Assembly (NCBI GenBank): GCA_027011205.1
Contig: JALVAL010000138.1
Coordinates: 1 to 34,528, forward strand
Direction: 5' to 3'
From: Gammaproteobacteria bacterium
GTDB lineage: Bacteria > Pseudomonadota > Gammaproteobacteria > GRL18
DNA: 34,528 nucleotides
In this document: piece by piece, positions 30,881 through 34,528 of the stretch
Position numbering within the stretch: position 1 is the stretch's first letter
Layout of the letters: each line of letters opens with the position of its first letter
Position numbers and translations under genes: made by a program
Notes under the pieces: model-generated
What the model was told of the DNA's origin: nothing
What the model saw: the letters and a program-made list of their open reading frames with translations, nothing else
Database searches by the model: none

Positions 30881-31147
30881 ATGTTTGAACAAGATTTTGA
30901 CAATATGTTTGCTGACGTTTGGTTTGATGAGCGTGATTGCGCATACGCCTATGAGGAAGGTATAGGTGAGTTTGATGCTGGGGCCAATACCATGCACTCC
31001 AATGATGCGGTTATCGCTGTTCGCAAGTATGACCGCGCCCTCCGTGGTACGCATTATGCAGGCAAGCGTAACCGCCTCCGCGCACAGCGGAATAGTTTGG
31101 TTACTGCCTTTGGGCCGGAAATGGTTGAGCGCGTTGGTTATGACTAA
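30881..31147 (+). CDS. Hypothetical protein, 88 aa
   Basis: ATG 30881 with AAGG just upstream. The track's 30773 start would run through site S16's flank and the promoter. It has an acidic N-terminal part (EQDFDNMFADVWFDERD) and a basic C-terminal part (RKYDRALRGTHYAGKRNRLRAQR). Downstream gene overlaps by 8 bases. Function unknown. Confidence 0.65.
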   Translation: MFEQDFDNMFADVWFDERDCAYAYEEGIGEFDAGANTMHSNDAVIAVRKYDRALRGTHYAGKRNRLRAQRNSLVTAFGPEMVERVGYD

Positions 31148-31304
31148 GCGAAAGACGGCAAGCACCAAAGATGGTGCTTGCCGTCAAGCGAAATTTAGAA
31201 AAGAACAAAAGAAACTTGGCAGGCGCGGAAGGCTGTATTACTTGACCGATGAGGAAAAAGAGATGGTGGATTCGTTTTTGTACAAGCTACGCGAATCGCC
31301 ATAA
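31140..31304 (+). CDS. Small basic DNA-binding-like protein, 54 aa
   Basis: ATG 31140 overlaps the end of the previous gene. The track reports the frame from an upstream shadow start (30966). It is Lys/Arg-rich (RQAKFRKEQKKLGRRGRLYYL) with an acidic helical C-terminus, a ribbon-helix-helix-like size. Codons 5-15 lie in the perfect 32-bp hairpin flanked by 8-bp repeats, so this N-terminus may be altered by insertion. TAA formed by site S17. Confidence 0.55.
   Translation: MTKRKTASTKDGACRQAKFRKEQKKLGRRGRLYYLTDEEKEMVDSFLYKLRESP
31146..31193. repeat. 32-bp perfect hairpin flanked by 8-bp direct repeats
   Basis: AAGCGAAA (31146-31153) and AAGCGAAA (31186-31193) exactly abut a 32-base palindrome: GACGGCAAGCACC, loop AAAGAT, GGTGCTTGCCGTC. 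No T run follows, so a terminator is unlikely. The arrangement is that of a tiny inverted-repeat insertion with target duplication. Confidence 0.6.
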
Positions 31305-31368
31305 CGACAAGAGCGAAGCGGCGAGCGCAGCGAGTCCGAGCGGTAGCGACTTGCGCGTATTGTTATGC
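31299..31368 (-). repeat. attC-like site S17
   Basis: 70 bp: CCATAAC-GAC … GCGCGTATT-GTTATGC, nearly identical to S14. The stop of the 54-aa gene lies in TAAC. Confidence 0.75.
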
Positions 31369-31393
31369 GTAATTTTTTACTTTAGAGGTAGAT

Positions 31394-31657
31394 ATGTGCA
31401 ACTGCAAAAACATGGCCGGCTACGGCGACGATAGCTGGGGAAAACACCACCACATAGCCTGCGAAAAATACGCCACAGAAAAGAACCCCTACCTGTTTTA
31501 TTACGAGGAAGGTGTTGAGGCATGGGTTCCCGTACCAGAAAAAACTGAACATTTAATTGTTGTCGACGATCAGCTAGATAATGATGAACGAATGCAACTT
31601 TATTTTAGACGAATAGACATGACCGACAAACAAATTGCAGAAATGCCTTGTGATTAA
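31394..31657 (+). CDS. Hypothetical cassette protein
   Basis: 87 aa. The N-terminal Cys/His-rich part (MCNCKNMAG … HHHIACEKY) may bind metal. The rest is acidic (VVDDQLDNDERMQLYF). The TAA precedes site S18. Function unknown. Confidence 0.65.
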   Translation: MCNCKNMAGYGDDSWGKHHHIACEKYATEKNPYLFYYEEGVEAWVPVPEKTEHLIVVDDQLDNDERMQLYFRRIDMTDKQIAEMPCD

Positions 31658-31658
31658 C

Positions 31659-31677
31659 ACATAACATCTATTTAGAC
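31659..31677 (-). repeat. attC-like site S18 (truncated)
   Basis: ACATAAC-ATCTA-TTTAGAC, an internally deleted copy of the S3/S5/S15 family, ending five bases before the NinG start. A remnant at best. Confidence 0.4.
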
Positions 31678-31681
31678 AGAA

Positions 31682-32236
31682 ATGCAAAAGCTGAAAACCT
31701 GTAGACTCTGCAAGTCGAAGTTCCGGCAGTTCAGCTCTATGGTTCCTGTGTGTTTGGACTGTGCGCCTGCTTATGCTTTGGAGAAAGCGAAGAAGAAGCG
31801 GAAGGCGAAACAGGTAGAAAAGAAGCGTGCGACTAAGCTCAATGATAGAGCATATCTTGTTAAAAGAGCACAATTCTACTGTAATAAATGGGTAAGATTG
31901 CGTGATGAAGGCAAGTCGTGTGTTTCATGTGGAACAACAGACGCCAAGTTCCATGCAGGACATTACAGGCCAACGTCAAGCAGCCCAGAACATAGGTTCA
32001 ATGAGTACAATCTTGCAGCGCAATGCCCACAATGCAATCTGTTTAAATCTGGGAATTTAACCGAGTATCGAAAGGAACTGATTAACCGGATCGGGCTTCA
32101 GCATGTAGAGCATCTTGAAAGCAAAACACCAACACAGAAGCTGGATTGTGCCGATTTGTTGGAGATAATCGAATATTACAAAGGGAAGATTAAGGCAAAA
32201 GAAAACCCGCTAGACCATAAAGGAAAGGCGGGCTAA
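31682..32236 (+). CDS. ninG: NinG/Rap recombination protein
   Basis: 184 aa. N-terminal zinc ribbon (CRLCKSKF … VCLDCA), a basic coiled region (LEKAKKKRKAKQVEKKRATK), then the family core 'LVKRAQFYCNKWVRLRDEG', 'CVSCGTTDAKFHAGHYRPTSSSP' and 'NLAAQCPQCNLFKSGNLTEY' with an HNH-like His/Asn arrangement. In lambda it cuts branched DNA and aids RecF-path recombination. Here it probably acts with the Rad52-type annealer. It converges with the leftward islet, 10 bases apart. Confidence 0.92.
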   Translation: MQKLKTCRLCKSKFRQFSSMVPVCLDCAPAYALEKAKKKRKAKQVEKKRATKLNDRAYLVKRAQFYCNKWVRLRDEGKSCVSCGTTDAKFHAGHYRPTSSSPEHRFNEYNLAAQCPQCNLFKSGNLTEYRKELINRIGLQHVEHLESKTPTQKLDCADLLEIIEYYKGKIKAKENPLDHKGKAG

Positions 32237-32246
32237 TTCATAAGGT

Positions 32247-32414
32247 TTATTGTTGGTTAAGTTCCTGCAAAGCCTTTTTAACCTGAGCTTTCTCAAACTC
32301 ACTCAGATTTCGCTCAAGCAGCGTTAAATATGTTAATAGGTTGTTCGGGTACTCCTTAATCAGCCGTTTAATATTGCTGACCACTACGCCGACATAGAAA
32401 GTCTGCTCAGTCAT
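32247..32414 (-). CDS. Small hypothetical protein, 55 aa (not in the ORF track)
   Basis: ATG 32414, TAA 32247-32249. It is helical (VVSNIKRLIKEYPNNLLTYL; LSEFEKAQVKKALQELNQ). It overlaps the upstream gene by 8 bases. Last of the three-gene leftward islet. Confidence 0.6.
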   Translation of the reverse strand: MTEQTFYVGVVVSNIKRLIKEYPNNLLTYLTLLERNLSEFEKAQVKKALQELNQQ

Positions 32415-32604
32415 GGCGCACCTCTTTCTGGAACTTGTGGCCTTGTGTAAACACGTTCTTTGTGGATTTGCTGTACCACCATTCAGAAGGGATCATAACC
32501 GAGATAGTAGGCGCATCGAGGCCGATACACATCGGGACAAAGCTGTTAGCAGGTTTACCTACGTTAAACACTTTATAAGTGTTTCCATCCATAATAATGT
32601 TCAT
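32407..32604 (-). CDS. Small hypothetical protein, 65 aa
   Basis: ATG 32604 overlaps the stop of the 59-aa gene (ATGA). It is beta-rich and hydrophobic (NIIMDGNTYKVFNVG; PMCIGLDAPTISVMIPSEWW) with a basic C-terminus. No family recognised. Confidence 0.6.
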   Translation of the reverse strand: MNIIMDGNTYKVFNVGKPANSFVPMCIGLDAPTISVMIPSEWWYSKSTKNVFTQGHKFQKEVRHD

Positions 32605-32780
32605 TCTGTAACCCTCCGCACTTCTTTTTCGAGGTAGTCAATTAAGACCATCATGCTAGTTTTATCAGCAATCTGGATAGTATCGCCAAGATGTAGCGTA
32701 CCGACAACTCTCAGCTTGCCGCCAGTTACTAGCAGGCTAGGCTGGTCGCCGTGCTGGTTTTTCAATTTAATCACTTTCAT
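32601..32780 (-). CDS. Small hypothetical protein, 59 aa (not in the ORF track)
   Basis: ATG 32780 with a strong GAGGAG upstream. Beta-rich (SLLVTGGKLRVVGTLHLGDTI) with a helical end (MMVLIDYLEKEVRRV). First gene of the leftward islet that opposes NinG and the late genes. Function unknown. Confidence 0.6.
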   Translation of the reverse strand: MKVIKLKNQHGDQPSLLVTGGKLRVVGTLHLGDTIQIADKTSMMVLIDYLEKEVRRVTE

Positions 32781-32810
32781 TTTTCTCCTCGTTTGTTAGT
32801 TGATAGTTGA

Positions 32811-32839
32811 ATTATGCGATATCAGGTTAAACTTGTGAA
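32811..32839 (-). promoter_or_regulatory. Leftward promoter of the three-gene islet (candidate)
   Basis: On the minus strand TTCACA (32839-32834), a 17-base spacer, then CATAAT (32816-32811), 31 bases before the GAGGAG-led start. Moderate match only. Confidence 0.45.
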
Positions 32840-32878
32840 AGAACTTAAAACTATAAGCAATAGAAGAAAATCGTATAT

Positions 32879-32908
32879 TAGCGAACAAGCATAAAATGCG
32901 GTAAAATG
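32879..32908 (+). promoter_or_regulatory. Possible late promoter before the endolysin
   Basis: A TTAGCG followed 18 bases later by TAAAAT within a short direct-repeat run (ATGCGGTAAAATGGCGTAAAT). Every late gene lies downstream without another recognised promoter. A weak match that may need an activator. Confidence 0.35.
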
Positions 32909-32931
32909 GCGTAAATTAACGCAGAAAAGTC

Positions 32932-33318
32932 ATGTTTTCACTATCTGAACGATCAAAACGCAACAGAGATGGAGTCGATAAACGGCTTATAGATATTTCT
33001 GACCGCGCAATTCAGATAACAAAAATTGACTTTGGTCATCCGTCAACTGGTGGAGTTAGGACGGACGAACAACAGAATGAACTGTACAAAGCAGGCAAAT
33101 CAAAAGCAGACGGCTACAATAATCGCAGTAAACATCAAGATGGACTAGCACTTGATTTTTACGCATACGTTAACGGGCGCGCCACATGGAAGCCTGAATA
33201 TCTAGCAGAGATAGCCTGTGCTTTCTACCATGCCGCCAATGAGTTAGGAATTAAAATAAAGTGGGGCGGCTTGTTTAAAGGGTTTTCAGATATGCCCCAT
33301 ATTCAATTAGAGGACTAA
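32932..33318 (+). CDS. Endolysin, M15-family D-Ala-D-Ala carboxypeptidase-like
   Basis: 128 aa. 'GHPSTGGVRTDEQQNELYKAG' then 'SKHQDGLALDF' (the SxHxxGxAxD zinc motif) and a C-terminal 'MPHIQLE' giving the third His ligand. The compact single-domain form is like T5-type endolysins. It cuts peptide bonds in murein at the end of infection. No signal peptide, so it needs a holin for export, and a holin gene follows by two bases. Confidence 0.9.
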   Translation: MFSLSERSKRNRDGVDKRLIDISDRAIQITKIDFGHPSTGGVRTDEQQNELYKAGKSKADGYNNRSKHQDGLALDFYAYVNGRATWKPEYLAEIACAFYHAANELGIKIKWGGLFKGFSDMPHIQLED

Positions 33319-33320
33319 TT

Positions 33321-33683
33321 ATGGCTTTCTTTGATTTTCTAACTGGTGGTGTTGTTAAATCACTCGAAAACGTGGCTTCTGAATGGATCGAGACATCTAA
33401 AGAGGAAGCAGAGGCGAAAGCAGTAATGATTAAAGCGCTTGATCCTAACGGGAAGATGCGGCGTGACCTTTCCCGGGTAGCCTCACGGCTATATGTTTTC
33501 TACATGGTAGCCACTACAGCCCTTATTTTCCTACAATCATTCGGGATCGGTGACGTAGAAGGCGCAAAACTCGCAACTCAGGCTATGACTAAACTGTTTC
33601 TTCCTCTTACCACAGCTTGGGGCGGTATTGTTACAGCCTCATTCGGGATCAATCATTCAAATAACTGGAAAGACAAAAAATGA
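33321..33683 (+). CDS. Holin, 3TM superfamily
   Basis: 120 aa. An amphipathic N-terminal region (SLENVASEWIETSKEEAEAK) is followed by 'RLYVFYMVATTALIFLQSF' and 'FLPLTTAWGGIVTASFGINH', the pattern of the GTA/phage 3-TM holins. It forms inner-membrane lesions that let the endolysin reach murein. Its stop overlaps the next start (ATGA). Confidence 0.8.
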   Translation: MAFFDFLTGGVVKSLENVASEWIETSKEEAEAKAVMIKALDPNGKMRRDLSRVASRLYVFYMVATTALIFLQSFGIGDVEGAKLATQAMTKLFLPLTTAWGGIVTASFGINHSNNWKDKK

Positions 33684-33817
33684 AGAAATCAAAAATAATC
33701 AAACGACTGAGACGCATTCAGAGCGAAGTTGACGAATTGCTGACTAAGCTGGAAATCGGCCAGATTGCACCAAAGGCAGGAGGCCGTACTCCACCGCCGA
33801 AAAAAGTAGAAAAATGA
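33680..33817 (+). CDS. Small basic protein of the lysis cassette, 45 aa (not in the ORF track)
   Basis: ATG 33680 and TGA 33815-33817, overlapping both neighbours by ATGA. It is basic with a helical N-terminus (KIIKRLRRIQSEVDELLTKL) and a Pro/Lys-rich tail. Function unknown, possibly a lysis-timing or spanin-associated peptide. Confidence 0.55.
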   Translation: MKKSKIIKRLRRIQSEVDELLTKLEIGQIAPKAGGRTPPPKKVEK

Positions 33818-34263
33818 TAGTAACGATCCTTTTAGCTGGTTTGGCAGTATCTTCGATAATCGCCTATATTTTCAGGCAGGATAAGTTTTCGTTTTACGAT
33901 GCTGCCATTTTTGCAGGGCTGACTATACTTTGTGACGTATTGTTCAGTAATCAAACTGGATACACCTATTATTTGATTGCAGCAATATTTGATGTGTTGA
34001 TCCTATTCGGGATAATGCTATCAAGACCAATTACGGAATTAGGCGTAAAACTCGCACTATTAAGCATGTTTTCACTATCCCTGAATCTAATTGGTTCGCT
34101 GTTTTGGGAGTTAAATATTTATCAAAAATTCTATGAATTATCGTTCATAGCTGTTTATGGCATAGCGATTATAGAGATTCTAATCGGGTCGCATGATGCT
34201 AGAAATAATAAGAATAATCACCACAGTAATCGGGTTAATCACTCTTTTGCTAATTGGATATAG
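33814..34263 (+). CDS. Polytopic membrane protein of the lysis cassette
   Basis: 149 aa with about four hydrophobic helices (TILLAGLAVSSIIAYIF; AAIFAGLTILCDVLF; YYLIAAIFDVLILFGIML; LALLSMFSLSLNLIGSLFW) and a basic His/Asn-rich C-terminus. A second holin, antiholin or lysis regulator is possible from its position, but no family is recognised. Confidence 0.65.
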   Translation: MIVTILLAGLAVSSIIAYIFRQDKFSFYDAAIFAGLTILCDVLFSNQTGYTYYLIAAIFDVLILFGIMLSRPITELGVKLALLSMFSLSLNLIGSLFWELNIYQKFYELSFIAVYGIAIIEILIGSHDARNNKNNHHSNRVNHSFANWI

Positions 34264-34333
34264 TTTTTTTTTACGGATAATAGCAAGGCATGAGCGAGAT
34301 TCTAAAAACCGTAGCAACAGCCGCGCCGACTAG
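34193..34333 (+). CDS. Small membrane protein overlapping both neighbours (not in the ORF track)
   Basis: 46 aa from ATG 34193 (or 34196), TAG 34331-34333. One hydrophobic helix (TTVIGLITLLLIGYSFFL) with a basic C-terminus (ARHERDSKNRSNSRAD). It overlaps the 149-aa gene by 71 bases and the next by 44 in other frames. Spanin-like nesting is conceivable, but it lacks a lipobox and a clear coiled coil. Confidence 0.4.
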   Translation: MMLEIIRIITTVIGLITLLLIGYSFFLRIIARHERDSKNRSNSRAD

Positions 34334-34517
34334 CTGGGTCGTTTCAGGCACGACAACGGTGACAGGTGTTGCGGCAGAGTATAATTTATTTGACTGGATA
34401 CCTGACGACATTGGTAAATTGGCATCATTGGTTGGTTTGGCGTTAGCTGGATCATTACTATATTACCGGATTCTGGTTATCAGGAAACTGCAATTAGAGT
34501 TAAAACAAAACGATTAA
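34290..34517 (+). CDS. Small membrane protein, possible holin
   Basis: 75 aa. An amphipathic start (SEILKTVATAAPTSWVV), 'GKLASLVGLALAGSLLYYRILV' as membrane helix, then a charged tail (RKLQLELKQND). AAGG lies close before the ATG. Size and topology fit a class II/III holin or antiholin. The gene spans the assembly overlap, and its 3' part is repeated at positions 1-110. Confidence 0.65.
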   Translation: MSEILKTVATAAPTSWVVSGTTTVTGVAAEYNLFDWIPDDIGKLASLVGLALAGSLLYYRILVIRKLQLELKQND

Positions 34518-34528
34518 CAACCGCTTGA
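34408..34528. repeat. Direct terminal repeat, right copy
   Basis: Matches positions 1-121 with one mismatch (T at 34425, G at 18). See the left copy. Removing one copy gives a circle of 34407 bases. Confidence 0.95.

Noticed and set aside
30966-31304. 112-aa ORF from the track
   Set aside because: Its first part is a shadow of the 88-aa gene in another frame. Only the segment from ATG 31140 is kept, as the 54-aa gene.
19698-31677. Intergenic palindromes as a CRISPR array or ordinary terminators
   Set aside because: They are spaced by whole genes, differ in length and lack uniform spacers, and almost none has a T run after the stem. The paired TAAC/GTTA cores and the extra base are better explained by attC-like sites.

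Overview
The window looks like one complete, circularly assembled genome of a short-tailed (podovirus-type) tailed phage. The first 121 bases recur as the last 121 bases with one mismatch, so the unique length is about 34.4 kb. The late genes read straight through this junction. The head/portal/tail set (P22-type portal, N4-gp56-like coat protein, gp4- and gp10-like tail proteins, three ejection-type proteins, beta-helix tailspike) and the M15 endolysin suggest a phage of a Gram-negative, probably gammaproteobacterial, host. That host assignment is inference. I recognise no integrase, repressor, DNA polymerase or RNA polymerase.

Layout. (1) Rightward late block, 32.9 kb through the junction to 17.9 kb: endolysin, holin and small membrane proteins; structural fibre genes; terminase; portal; scaffold; coat; tail; ejection proteins; two paralogous tail fibre/spike genes. 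Most neighbours are translationally coupled by ATGA or TAATG overlaps. (2) Leftward block, 25.5 to 17.9 kb: small genes plus a Rad52-type annealing protein, SSB, a stand-alone CHC2 zinc-finger (primase-like) protein, an unusual tRNA and an SF2 helicase. It ends tail-to-tail with the tailspike. (3) Rightward accessory block, 25.6 to 32.2 kb: many small genes, a possible structured RNA, an HNH endonuclease and a NinG/Rap recombination protein. (4) A three-gene leftward islet at 32.2-32.8 kb. Blocks 2 and 3 diverge from a site at about 25.57 kb where two face-to-face promoters overlap.

The most striking feature is that both accessory blocks are punctuated by about 18 imperfect palindromes. They have integron-attC-like architecture: a TAAC core, a hairpin with one unpaired extra base in one arm, and a GTTA core. 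Each sits between units of one to five overlapping genes. In most cases the TAA stop codon of the preceding gene is made by the site's own core. Judged by the TAACAA-start, GTTA-end polarity and the extra base, the sites point opposite to the genes in both blocks. No integron integrase is present, so the phage looks as if its early region was assembled from cassettes, or still exchanges them using enzymes supplied elsewhere.

Other points: a tRNA with anticodon TAT and a long class-II-like variable arm, matching heavy ATA use in the terminase genes; a 14-bp-closed region that may be a roughly 250-nt structured RNA; a coupled leader ORF whose end forms a terminator-like hairpin containing the Shine-Dalgarno of the next gene; a possible replication origin with DnaA-like boxes; and a 32-bp perfect hairpin flanked by 8-bp direct repeats. 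Start sites were moved from the ORF track where a ribosome binding site or overlap favoured another codon. Several genes below the 60-aa cutoff of the track were added.
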